Below the pieces are notes generated by a model. The model searched no databases, was not told where the DNA came from, and worked only from the letters and a program-made list of their open reading frames with translations. This document shows positions 41,299 to 49,718 of a stretch of DNA of 64,000 bases, piece after piece. Location: contig SECP01000016.1 of assembly GCA_004193285.1 (NCBI GenBank), positions 62,001 through 126,000 of the forward strand, read 5' to 3'. A program made the position numbers and the translations under genes. Origin of the DNA: Myxococcales bacterium (GTDB taxonomy: Bacteria > Myxococcota_A > Polyangia > Polyangiales > Polyangiaceae). Numbering within the stretch: the stretch's first letter is position 1; every line of letters begins with the position of its first letter.

Positions 41299-41769
41299 GG
41301 TCCGACCCTACCTATGCCTCGCCGCCGATGCTGGACCACCCTCATGGGTGTGATTGCCGCCCAGCGGAGCCGCCGAGGCTACCACCTGGGCCTCGGGCTT
41401 GGAAACTTGCTGGCAGTCACTCGATCGTGGTGGCGGTCGCAACACGATGAGAGTGCAATGCGCTCGCATCCTCGCGTCAGAGCGCGCTAGTGGGGGAGCA
41501 GGCACCGATGTCCGTGGGAGTGCGTTCCCGGCGGGCAGCCGGCCCATCACCGGCGCAGCGGCCGTCGCGGGGCGGGCTTAAGTCCGGCTCGGATCCAGAC
41601 GTACAAAAGCGGCGAGGGTGGCCGTTTGCGCGGCCTCGCTCGGGTCGTACTGGTACTTCTACGAATCGCTCCGGCACTACGAGCGAGTGTTGACCGACGG
41701 CACCAAGGGGCGGTTAATTGAAAGCCAGCATTCGGACGCCTTGCGCAGAGCGCGACGGAAAGCAGTGAC
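41299..41769. other. Intergenic region between divergent che operon and response regulator
   Basis: About 470 bp separating two divergent transcription units. It should contain both promoters, but I find no convincing -35/-10 pair, palindrome or RNA gene. Short open frames exist on both strands without RBS or recognisable sequence. I see nothing else here. Confidence 0.5.
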
Positions 41770-42699
41770 GTGTCGCTTCGCAAACCTAAAATCGTAGTCA
41801 TCGACGACAGCGAGATCGTTCTCGAAGTGAGCAAGAGCGCCCTCGAGGGCGCTGGCTACGAGGTCGTGACCCATGACAGGCCCGCCGGCTGCGTGGCGCT
41901 CATTTTGCACGAAAAGCCGGACCTCGTTTTGATGGACGTCAATATGCCGGGGCTCGGTGGGGACACCATCGTGAGCGTGCTGGGCAAGGCCGCGCCCACC
42001 AGCGATACGATCGTGCTCTTGCACTCGAGCCTCTCGGCGGAGGTGCTGCGCAGCAAGGTCAGCACCGCCGGAGCCCACGGCTTCATTCAGAAGAGCGGGG
42101 ATCTATTCGGTCTGGTGCGCGAGGTCGCGCGCTGGCTCAAGCGCTCACCCAATAGTGGCAACATGAAGGCCGCCATCGCTAGCCCCAGCGAGGACCGGCT
42201 GAGCGGGACGCGCCCGGCCGCGCCCGCCGCGGGAGCCGCGAGCGACTCCGCCAGCGGTCTCAGCGGGCGTCGGCCGAGCGGCACCCTGCGTCTGGACGCG
42301 CCGACGGTGCTCTTGGTGGACGACGACATGAGCGTGCTCTCGGGCTTTCGTCGGCACCTCCAAAACGACGATATGTCGATCGAGTTTGCGCTATCGGGCG
42401 GTCAAGCCCTGCGGCGCATGCTGTCGGATACGCCGCCGGACGCGGTCGTGTGCGACATGCTCCTGCCGGACATCTCGGGGATCGAGGTGTACCAACGCGC
42501 GGTCACGGCGGACCCCACCTTTCGTCAGCGGTTCGCGGTAGCGACCGGCGCCTCCGGCACTCCCTCCGTGATGAGCTTCCTCGCCACGTTCAAGGGCCCC
42601 GTGCTGTACAAGCCGATCGACGCCGCGCAGCTCTCGCAAGCCGTCCGCAGCTGCCTGGCCGGCGTACGTTCCTTCGCGAAGAGCGGCGCGCGGCCGTAG
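41770..42699 (+). CDS. Response regulator with two receiver domains
   Basis: 309 residues, GTG at 41770. First receiver (about 7-122): IVVIDDSEIVLEVS, phosphoacceptor in LVLMDVNMPGLGG, Lys-type end GFIQKSG. A Ser/Ala/Gly-rich linker (about 130-178) joins a second receiver (about 178-300): VLLVDDDMSVLSGF, Asp in AVVCDMLLPDISG, LYKPIDAAQLS. There is no output domain. Divergent from the che operon, it could be the CheY-type target or phosphate sink of the CheA-REC kinase, since no single-domain CheY is encoded nearby. Confidence 0.9.
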   Translation: MSLRKPKIVVIDDSEIVLEVSKSALEGAGYEVVTHDRPAGCVALILHEKPDLVLMDVNMPGLGGDTIVSVLGKAAPTSDTIVLLHSSLSAEVLRSKVSTAGAHGFIQKSGDLFGLVREVARWLKRSPNSGNMKAAIASPSEDRLSGTRPAAPAAGAASDSASGLSGRRPSGTLRLDAPTVLLVDDDMSVLSGFRRHLQNDDMSIEFALSGGQALRRMLSDTPPDAVVCDMLLPDISGIEVYQRAVTADPTFRQRFAVATGASGTPSVMSFLATFKGPVLYKPIDAAQLSQAVRSCLAGVRSFAKSGARP

Positions 42700-42737
42700 T
42701 ACACGGAATGCTCGTCGCAGCGGCTCTGGGGGCGCGC

Positions 42738-43365
42738 TCAAGGCTCTCCCAGGGCGAGTAGCAAGCGATCCAGGCCGAGAGCCCAGCCGATGCCCTCCGC
42801 ATACCGGCCGCCACCAGCCACCTGTTGCTGCGCGCCGAGCTGAGGGCAGCGCGCCTCGAAGCCGTCCTCCACGTAGTAGCCGAGCCCTCGCTTCACCTCG
42901 CGGTCCAGCTCGTAGCGTACGCCGACGGCGCTCAGCGCCTCCGTCAGCAGGCGCTCCACTTCCTCCCGGTCGTGTGGGGCGCTGCCGCCGAGGAGCTCAA
43001 TCCCCACTTGCGTGAACTCGCGGTACCGGCCCGCCTGCGGGCGTTCGTAGCGGTAGCACCGCGAAACGTAGAACACACGCTTCGGGTCGCGCTCGCGCCG
43101 CGACCAGTCGCTCTTGTACGTCTCCTGAACGAGCCCCGTCACCTCGGGGATGAGGCAGATCGGGCGCTGCTTCTTGTCCTGGAAAGCGTACATTTGCTGC
43201 ACGATCTCCGGTCCGCCCTTGTCGATGAAGGTTTGCTGCTCCCAGAGCGCGGGGACGATGATCTCTTCATAGCCAGCGCCGGTGAAGTAACCTCCGCAGG
43301 TCCTCGGTCACGCGCACGTAGCGCGCCGCTTCTCGGCCTTGAATGATTCGGGTGCCTCTCAACAT
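42738..43365 (-). CDS. Compact HisRS-like class II aminoacyl-tRNA synthetase core, frameshifted
   Basis: ATG 43365 has a strong AGGAGAAGGA site upstream and reads MLRGTRIIQGREAARYVRVT; the frame then fails. A single extra base in the AA at 43289-43290 restores YFTGAGYEEIIVPALWEQQT and runs to the stop at 42738, giving 208 residues. Motif 2 is RYERPQAGRYREFTQVGIE, motif 3 GGGRYAEGIGWALGLDRLLLAL, and GYYVEDGFEARCPQLGAQ matches the histidine-binding loop. The about 100-residue insertion and the anticodon-binding domain of HisRS (about 430 residues) are absent, so this is a HisZ-like paralogue, not a housekeeping synthetase. The indel may be a real mutation, an assembly error or recoding. Translation from ATG 43202 would give only 154 residues. 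Confidence 0.7.
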
Positions 43366-43533
43366 GTTCCTTCTCCTGGTTGGGGTAGGTGACGAGACCC
43401 GCGCCCGGAGCGAAAGCAGTGAGACTTCTCGGCTGGCTCCGGACACGACCTCTGCGTGCCGCACGGAGCCTCTGCCCGGCGGCGCTTCAGAGATGGTGGT
43501 GCATCACGGAGCGCGTCACTGGCTCTACGGCTA

Positions 43534-43986
43534 TCACGCCGGCGCGCGAAAGCAAGGCTCTCGGCGGTAGTAGAGGTCCCAGTCGCCCTCGCCGACGAGC
43601 GCAAAGCCGTGGCGCTCGTAGAAGCGGTTCGCCCGGCTCGTGCGCAGGGCTCCAACGAGGAGCGCCTGCCCGCGGTCGTCCGCCTCGGTGAGGATCTGCC
43701 GCAGTACGGCGCTGCCCAGGCCGCGGTTTTGCGCGCCCGGACTCAAGTACAGGTGATCGAGGAGCAGACCTTCTGCCTGAGGCTTCACCACGACGAAGCC
43801 GACGCGGCGGCCGCCTACGACGATGAGCCTCGTGGAGACCGGCTCGAAGCTGCTGGCGAACCGCTGCCGTGCTCGCGCGGGGTCGAACCGGCCCAGGGCG
43901 GTCAAGCTCTCGCGCATGGCCTCGATGCGGAGGCCCACGAGCTCGTCCAAGTCTTCGGCGCGCGCCGGCTCGAAAGTGAAGTCCAC
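43534..43986 (-). CDS. GNAT-family N-acetyltransferase
   Basis: 150 residues from GTG 43986, 2 bases after the upstream gene's stop; a TTG start at 44001 would add five residues and overlap. GNAT features: FTFEPARAEDLDELVGLR, RVGFVVVKPQ, LLDHLYLSPGAQNRGLGSAVL (the acetyl-CoA pyrophosphate loop QNRGLGS), RFYERHGFALVGEG. The substrate is unknown. It ends a three-gene operon with a membrane protein and a secreted hydrolase. Confidence 0.9.
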   Translation of the reverse strand: MDFTFEPARAEDLDELVGLRIEAMRESLTALGRFDPARARQRFASSFEPVSTRLIVVGGRRVGFVVVKPQAEGLLLDHLYLSPGAQNRGLGSAVLRQILTEADDRGQALLVGALRTSRANRFYERHGFALVGEGDWDLYYRREPCFRAPA

Positions 43987-43988
43987 GC

Positions 43989-44945
43989 TCAACGCGACCA
44001 ACGCGCGCGCAGCTTGCCGAGCAGCGTGGCGTCCATCTGGCGGAATTGCACGATGTGCGCGGCCTTGTCGTTGCCGGTCGACCCCTCTACCGAAAAATCA
44101 CCGGACTTGCCGCTCACTAGCTCCCCCTCGATGGGCACCCCCAGCGCCGTGAGCAGGTAGCGCGAGCACTCCGTCGTGCTGGCGTAGCCGTCCGTCATGA
44201 TGCTGGAATGCGTGATGGCGAAGAGCTTTTTGCCCTGCTTCGCGAGCTCGCCGAACTCCCGAAACGCTTGGAGCGCGCTCGGAGCCATCTGCCGCTTCCA
44301 AACGTCCGTGAAGCCGGCGTGGAGGCCGTCGGCCAAGAGCGCGGCGTCCACTCGCTCGCGGTCCTCGGGGCGCGACAGGATCTTCTCGACGGCCGCGTAG
44401 CCTGCGCTGAAGCCGACGAGGGCGACCCGGCGCGGCTTCGCGTCTGCGCCCCCGCAATGCGGCGCGGCCGCCAGCTCTATTTGACGCAAAAGCGAGCTCA
44501 AGGTGCCCCCCGCCTGGTACGCCTGCGCGTACTTTTCTGCGCCGTTGCCGGCATTGAAGACGGCGAGGACGGCCGGGACACCTGCGCTTTTGAGCTTGTC
44601 GCGCACGAGCGTGTGCACGCCGTGGAAGTGGAGCACGACGTCGTATGGCCCCTGGCAGCCTTCGGGCACGTAGACCGGCGCGCCGTTGTAGGTGGAGGTT
44701 TGACGGAAGGCGATGGGCTCCGGCGCCGCGACCGCCGGAGCTGGAGGAGCAGGGGGGGCCGATTCGGCAGCGCGCGCGGTGACGGAGGGCGACGGCTTGG
44801 GTCGGGTGAGCGACGCATGCTCGGCAAGCACGAGCGCGCCCGTCGCGCTCTCGGCGTTGGCCTGCGCTCGCACGCCGAGCAGCCCGGCGCCCACCAACGC
44901 ACCGCCGACGGCCACGACGCCAGTTGCGATCGCCCAGCCCTTCAT
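43989..44945 (-). CDS. Membrane-anchored or secreted alpha/beta-hydrolase-like protein
   Basis: 318 residues from ATG 44945, overlapping the stop of the gene upstream (ATGA). An N-terminal hydrophobic segment (residues 2-25, GWAIATGVVAVGGALVGAGLLGV) is followed by a Pro/Ala-rich linker to about 85. The domain shows YDVVLHFHGVHTLV (oxyanion-hole HG region), RRVALVGFSAGYAAVEKIL (GxSxG nucleophile elbow) and FAITHSSIMTDGY near the end. This is an alpha/beta-hydrolase fold, perhaps an esterase facing the periplasm. Substrate not deducible. Confidence 0.75.
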   Translation of the reverse strand: MKGWAIATGVVAVGGALVGAGLLGVRAQANAESATGALVLAEHASLTRPKPSPSVTARAAESAPPAPPAPAVAAPEPIAFRQTSTYNGAPVYVPEGCQGPYDVVLHFHGVHTLVRDKLKSAGVPAVLAVFNAGNGAEKYAQAYQAGGTLSSLLRQIELAAAPHCGGADAKPRRVALVGFSAGYAAVEKILSRPEDRERVDAALLADGLHAGFTDVWKRQMAPSALQAFREFGELAKQGKKLFAITHSSIMTDGYASTTECSRYLLTALGVPIEGELVSGKSGDFSVEGSTGNDKAAHIVQFRQMDATLLGKLRARWSR

Positions 44946-45253
44946 GCGCGGGGCACCGCCCGCGCCTCGCGGCGCTTGCGTAGCATGCGGCGGAACATGA
45001 AAGAGGCGACCAAGAGGATGGCGCCGCCGATCAACCCGGCTGCGAGCTGCAGCTTGACGAAGTCGCTGAGGGCGGCCGTCACGTCGTTCCCGCACTGGAT
45101 GGTAGCCGCGCCGCTCAGCGGCTTGTACCAGGCGCTCACGAACTGCGGCCCGACCACGCAGGCCAGCACGAGCCCAGCCAGCGTGCCGACGGCAGCTTCG
45201 ATGCCGCGTCGGCGCAAAGGGTTCTTGGTAGTGACAACGAGCTCTTCAGCCAT
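44942..45253 (-). CDS. Small membrane protein, unknown function
   Basis: 103 residues from ATG 45253. Two hydrophobic helices, GIEAAVGTLAGLVLACVVGPQF (about 16-37) and LAAGLIGGAILLVASFMF (about 70-87), flank a short loop with one Cys. The C-terminus is very basic (RRMLRKRREARAVPRA), placing it in the cytoplasm. First gene of the operon with the hydrolase and GNAT; divergent from nadE with 102 bp between starts. Confidence 0.7.
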   Translation of the reverse strand: MAEELVVTTKNPLRRRGIEAAVGTLAGLVLACVVGPQFVSAWYKPLSGAATIQCGNDVTAALSDFVKLQLAAGLIGGAILLVASFMFRRMLRKRREARAVPRA

Positions 45254-45355
45254 GACTTTGGCGAGAGCATAATCGTCACGCGGGCGGCCGGCCCCGCCGT
45301 GCAGAAATCTCAATGATTTCCGTAAGGACCGAGCGTGAGCTAAGCTTCCGCCAGC

Positions 45356-47347
45356 ATGCAGCTCGTGAAAGTCGCCGCCGCGACGCTGAACCAGACTCCC
45401 CTCGATTGGGACGGTAACGAACGCCGCATCCGGGAGATGCTCGCGCGCGCCCGGAGCGAAGGCGTGAGCATCCTCTGCCTACCCGAGCTGTGCATCACCG
45501 GCTACGGCTGCGAGGACGCGTTCTTGTCACCGTCCGTACGCGCCACGGCCCTGCAGGTGCTGCTCGCTCTGCTCCCCGAGACGCGCGGCATGATCGTCAC
45601 CTTGGGCTTGCCGCTGGCGCACCAGAAGGGCGTGTACAACGTCTGCGCCTTGGCGGTGGATGGTAGGCTGTGCGGCTTCGTCGCCAAGCGCGCGCTGGCG
45701 GGGGACGGCATTCACTACGAGCCGCGCTGGTTCAAGCCGTGGCCAACCGGTGCACGCGTCTTCACCGCCGTCGGCGGCGAGGAGCTCCCGCTAGGAGACG
45801 TGCTGTTCGACTGCGGCGGGGTGCGGCTCGGCTTCGAGATTTGCGAGGACGCCTGGATGGCGGACCGGCGCGGCGCGCAGCTGTCGCTCGCCGGGGTGGA
45901 CGTGATCTGCAACCCTTCCGCCAGTCACTTCGCGTTCGGCAAGCACCTCGTGCGGCGAAGGCTCGTGCTCGAGGGCTCGCGTGCGTTCGGCGTGACTTAC
46001 CTGTACGCGAACCTGCTCGGTAACGAAGCCGGGCGCGCCATCTACGATGGTGACGCGATCATCGCTTCCGGAGGCGCCCTCGTCGCGGAGGCGCCACGGT
46101 TCGGTTTCCAGGAAGGCGTTCTGACGAGCGCGGTGGTGGATCTGGAGCTGCCGCGGCTCCGTCATGGGGCGCTCTCCGGGTTTTCCCCTAGTGTCAACGA
46201 GGCTCCCGGCAGCCTCGTCGCCGTGCCCTTTCAGTTTCCGAAGCTCGCCCCTCCCCCGATCGGCTTCGAGGTGAGAGGCTGGGAACAGGGTGCGCACGTG
46301 AAAGAAGAAGAGCTGGCGCGGGCGCTGGCGCTCGGCTTGTTCGACTACGTGCGCAAGAGTCGGTCGCGCGGCTTCGTGGTCTCGCTCTCCGGCGGCGCGG
46401 ACTCGGCGGCGATCGCCTGCGCCTGCGCGTGCATGATCGGCTTTGCGCTCCGTGACCTCGGTTTGGAGGGGCTGAAGGGCGTGCTCGGCTACGTGCCAGG
46501 AGTGAACGAAGCGACCGGCGCGCGTGAGCTGACCCGCGCCGTGCTGACCACCGTCTATCAGTCCACGCGCAACAGCGGTGAGGTGACGCGCAGCGCCGCG
46601 CGCGCGGTGGCGGAGGGCATCGGCGCACGGCACCTGGAGCTGGACGTGGACGCGCAGGTGCAGGGCTACATCTCCATGGTCGAGGGCGCGCTCGGGCGAA
46701 GCCTGGATTGGAAGACCGACGATATCGCCCTGCAGAACATTCAAGCGCGCACGCGCGCGCCCAGCGTCTGGCTGCTCGCGAACCTGTTCGGCGCGCTCTT
46801 GCTTTCGACCAGCAACCGCTCCGAAGCCGCCGTCGGCTACGCAACGATGGACGGCGACACCGCGGGCGGGCTGGCCCCTATCGCCGGCATCGACAAGGCT
46901 TACCTCAGAAAATGGCTCGTTTGGCTCGAGCGTGAGGGACCGGCTGGTCTCGCTCCCATCGCGGCGCTCTCGGCCGTGAACGCGCAGGCGCCTACCGCCG
47001 AGCTGCGACCCGCGGCCGAGAACCAGACGGACGAGGGCGACCTCATGCCCTATGAGCTGCTGGACGCGATCGAGCGCGCGGCCATACGGGACAAGCGTGG
47101 GCCGCTGGAAGTGTACGAGCTGATGCACGTGCTGTTTCCCCAGTACGACGTCCCCCAGCTCGTCACCTGGATCGAGCGCTTCTTTCGTTTATTCACGCGC
47201 AACCAGTGGAAGCGCGAGCGCTACGCACCCTCCTTTCACGTCGACGACGAAAACCTGGATCCCAAGACCTGGTGCCGCTTCCCAATTCTCTCCGGCGGCT
47301 ACGAGCGTGAGCTCGCCGAGCTACGCCGCTACGTGCTCGGAGCCTGA
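45356..47347 (+). CDS. nadE: Glutamine-dependent NAD+ synthetase
   Basis: 663 residues, the length of the long, glutaminase-fused NadE. N-terminal nitrilase-type amidotransferase (residues 1 to about 290): Glu in CLPELCITGYGCED, Lys in CGFVAKRALAG, Cys in LGFEICEDAWM. C-terminal synthetase: P-loop FVVSLSGGADSAAIAC, LSTSNRSEAAVGYATMDGDTAGG and ELRPAAENQTDEGDLMPYE. It amidates nicotinic acid adenine dinucleotide to NAD+ using glutamine. Confidence 0.97.
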   Translation: MQLVKVAAATLNQTPLDWDGNERRIREMLARARSEGVSILCLPELCITGYGCEDAFLSPSVRATALQVLLALLPETRGMIVTLGLPLAHQKGVYNVCALAVDGRLCGFVAKRALAGDGIHYEPRWFKPWPTGARVFTAVGGEELPLGDVLFDCGGVRLGFEICEDAWMADRRGAQLSLAGVDVICNPSASHFAFGKHLVRRRLVLEGSRAFGVTYLYANLLGNEAGRAIYDGDAIIASGGALVAEAPRFGFQEGVLTSAVVDLELPRLRHGALSGFSPSVNEAPGSLVAVPFQFPKLAPPPIGFEVRGWEQGAHVKEEELARALALGLFDYVRKSRSRGFVVSLSGGADSAAIACACACMIGFALRDLGLEGLKGVLGYVPGVNEATGARELTRAVLTTVYQSTRNSGEVTRSAARAVAEGIGARHLELDVDAQVQGYISMVEGALGRSLDWKTDDIALQNIQARTRAPSVWLLANLFGALLLSTSNRSEAAVGYATMDGDTAGGLAPIAGIDKAYLRKWLVWLEREGPAGLAPIAALSAVNAQAPTAELRPAAENQTDEGDLMPYELLDAIERAAIRDKRGPLEVYELMHVLFPQYDVPQLVTWIERFFRLFTRNQWKRERYAPSFHVDDENLDPKTWCRFPILSGGYERELAELRRYVLGA

Positions 47348-47351
47348 GCGC

Positions 47352-47552
47352 TCAGTGCTGCGACTGGCAGTACAGGCAGCTGGGCCCGTCGCAGTTGGCG
47401 CGGTAGGAGCATGCGCCGAGCTTCCCCGGCTCGAGCTCGCATTGCTCACCGAGCTTGGTGCAGGGCGCCGGAGCGCGCTGGCCGCCGCTGCTTCCGCCAG
47501 GGCAAGCGCAGAGCAGCGTGAGGAGAACGAGCAGGGGAGAGAGCCGACCCAT
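47352..47552 (-). CDS. Small cysteine-rich lipoprotein
   Basis: 66 residues from ATG 47552. Signal peptide MGRLSPLLVLLTLLCACPGG with lipobox LCAC (or LLC), then a short domain with six Cys (PCTKLGEQCELEPGKLGACS, NCDGPSCLYCQSQ). Short Cys-rich lipoproteins like this are common in myxobacteria and are usually uncharacterised. It is convergent with nadE. Confidence 0.65.
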   Translation of the reverse strand: MGRLSPLLVLLTLLCACPGGSSGGQRAPAPCTKLGEQCELEPGKLGACSYRANCDGPSCLYCQSQH

Positions 47553-47620
47553 GCCCCGAGTGTCGCGCGAACGGGGACACGACGTGCGCTTTTTCGGCGC
47601 GCCGCCGGACGGGGGCTACC

Positions 47621-49021
47621 TCAACGATGGACGACGAGGATGGTGGCGGGGCCGCGCCAGGGCATCCAGCGGGTGCCGTGCCAACCTTCGGGGAGAGCGG
47701 GCTCCGTCCACTCGAAGAGCCTCTTGCCGTCGAGCGGCGAGACGTTGATGCAGCCGCCGCTCTTCGGGTTGCCCCAGTCGTCGTGCCAGTAGGCGGTGTG
47801 GAGCGCGTGCGGGCCGGAGAAGTTTTGAGTCCAGGGTACCGCGCTGTGCAGGAGGTTGCCCGGCGCCTCCATCGTAGCGGTCGCGAACTTGCCGGAGACG
47901 GGGAAGACGCCGAGCGGAGTGCGAGCCTCGGGGATCGGATCTTCGTCCTTTTTCGCGGGGCCTCCACGGCCGGGTGAGACGAGCGTGACGAACACGGGCG
48001 TCGCATTCTCGTAGGCGATGAGCCACCCGCCGTTCACGGAGACTTCCATCCACGTGGCTCTACCCTTCGGGGTGGCGGTGCCCCACGGAGGCTTGTCACT
48101 GGCGATCGGCACGACCGCGTCCATGGCGCGCACCCAGGTGCCGTCGGCGGTCTCCAGTATTTGCTCGCGGCCGGCGCCCTCTACTTTGCCGGTGAGCGCG
48201 ACGTGCGAAAGGCGCGCGAACTTAGCGCCGGTTTCGACGAAGGTGTCGCCTTCTCGGCGGAGCTTCGGCCGGTCTTTGCCGCGGAAGAGCGCGAGGGGCA
48301 GCTTTTGCTCGGCGCCGAGCTCTACGCCGTGAAAGTCGTAGCGCGGCAGCGGCGTGACGCGCTCTTTGGGGATGTAAGAGAGATCCGCGCCGAGCAAGTA
48401 GCTCTGATGGTCTATCTGGAGGTCGGAGACGAAGGCGACGGTCGAGCCCTTGCGCATCTCCACCCGGCCGTCCCGCACGCTGTTCGGCAGATTCGGGAAG
48501 TCCAGCGGGGAGCCCGCCACCGCGAGCAGCCGCTTCAGGCCTTGCACCTCGCCGTATTGGTGAGGCCACGGCGAGCTGAGATCCGCGGCGTACTTCTGGG
48601 TCGCAACGTAACCGGGGTCGCTCGCGTCCAGCGTGGCGCGCAGGCCGTCCACGCACACGAAGCCGACCGGCTCGACCGCGTACCAAGTGTCACAGCCCGG
48701 GCCGTAGACCACTTTGCCGGTGGCGAGCTTGGCGGACTCGCCGGACCACAAGTAGCCTATCCACTGCTTGGAGGTGTCCGGCTCCTGACGGATCCAGACG
48801 AAGCGCGTCTTGGCGTAGACACGGGGGCCCGGCGGGGTAGTCCGAGCGGGCAGCGCGGGAGCCGGGAGCGACGCGGAGGCGAGGGGAGCAGGAGGAGGAG
48901 CAGGAGCGGGGGCCGCACTTACGGAAGCCCGCACGGCCGGGGACGCGTGTGCCGTCGGCTCGGCTCGCGCGCAGCTCCCCAAAGCGAGGGGACTGAAGAA
49001 AAGCAGCACCGTGGCGCGCAC
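47621..49021 (-). CDS. L,D-transpeptidase (YkuD) family lipoprotein
   Basis: 466 residues if GTG 49021 is used, giving a compact lipoprotein signal MRATVLLFFSPLALGSC; TTG 49057 would add 12 residues. An Ala/Pro-rich linker follows to about residue 65, then an SH3-like region (FVWIRQEPDTSKQWIGYLWSG). The YkuD domain near the C-terminus has EARTPLGVFPVSGK, HTAYWHDDWGNPKSGGCINVSPLDGKRLFEW with His and the catalytic Cys (SGGCIN in place of SHGCxN). Such enzymes make 3-3 peptidoglycan crosslinks or attach lipoproteins to peptidoglycan. Confidence 0.85.
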   Translation of the reverse strand: MRATVLLFFSPLALGSCARAEPTAHASPAVRASVSAAPAPAPPPAPLASASLPAPALPARTTPPGPRVYAKTRFVWIRQEPDTSKQWIGYLWSGESAKLATGKVVYGPGCDTWYAVEPVGFVCVDGLRATLDASDPGYVATQKYAADLSSPWPHQYGEVQGLKRLLAVAGSPLDFPNLPNSVRDGRVEMRKGSTVAFVSDLQIDHQSYLLGADLSYIPKERVTPLPRYDFHGVELGAEQKLPLALFRGKDRPKLRREGDTFVETGAKFARLSHVALTGKVEGAGREQILETADGTWVRAMDAVVPIASDKPPWGTATPKGRATWMEVSVNGGWLIAYENATPVFVTLVSPGRGGPAKKDEDPIPEARTPLGVFPVSGKFATATMEAPGNLLHSAVPWTQNFSGPHALHTAYWHDDWGNPKSGGCINVSPLDGKRLFEWTEPALPEGWHGTRWMPWRGPATILVVHR

Positions 49022-49159
49022 GGCCGGACCGTAGCTCAGACCGCGAGATGAAGCCAAATCCGGGCCATTTCGGCAGCGGCCGCGGGGCTCGTCCGTGCAG
49101 GCACTTCCGGTGGACCCCGGCGGGCTTTAAGAGCCCGGCCCGAGAACGGAGAACAGTCC

Positions 49160-49675
49160 ATGAACCTCTACTCAGCCACGGTTCCGCAGTTCAAGCGCGT
49201 CCTTCAAAATGTCGAGCGGTGGATCGACAAATCGGTCGCCTTCGCCGAGGGCAAGAAGTTCGACCCGAACACGCTCCTCACGGCGCGGCTTGCTCCCGAC
49301 CAGTTTGCGCTCGTGCGGCAAATTCAGTCGGTGGCTGACCAGTGTAAGCTGACGTGTGCGCGGCTCACCGCCAAGGATCCGCCCAAGCACGCGGACTCGG
49401 AGCAGAGCTTCGACGAGCTGCGAAAGCGGCTGCACTCGGTCATCGCTTACCTGGATACGTTCACCCCGGCAGATTTCGAAGGAACCGCGGAGCGCCTGAT
49501 TTCGCTCCCCTTCTTTCCGGAAGGCAAGGGCATGACGGGCGCGGACTACTTGTCCGAGCGCCAGCTACCCAACGTGTACTTCCACGCCAGCATGGCGTAC
49601 GCCATTTTGCGCCACAACGGCGTGGATTTGGGGAAGGCGGATTTCATCGGCCAGGTCACCTACAAGGATAGGTGA
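49160..49675 (+). CDS. DUF1993 domain protein (DinB-like four-helix fold)
   Basis: 171 residues, GGAGAA upstream of ATG 49160. Matches DUF1993: LYSATVPQFKRVLQNVERWIDKS, LLTARLAPDQFALVRQIQSV, SFDELRKRLHSVIAYLDTF, LPNVYFHASMAYAILRHNGVDLGKADFIG. The single His in YFHASMAYAILRH fits the DinB-like metal site pattern. Function unknown in the family; cytoplasmic. 43 bp upstream of the LacI-SpoIIE gene in the same direction. Confidence 0.9.
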   Translation: MNLYSATVPQFKRVLQNVERWIDKSVAFAEGKKFDPNTLLTARLAPDQFALVRQIQSVADQCKLTCARLTAKDPPKHADSEQSFDELRKRLHSVIAYLDTFTPADFEGTAERLISLPFFPEGKGMTGADYLSERQLPNVYFHASMAYAILRHNGVDLGKADFIGQVTYKDR

Positions 49676-49718
49676 GCGGCCGGTGCGTGGGCGGCTCTTC
49701 TGTGTATGATGAAGCGCC

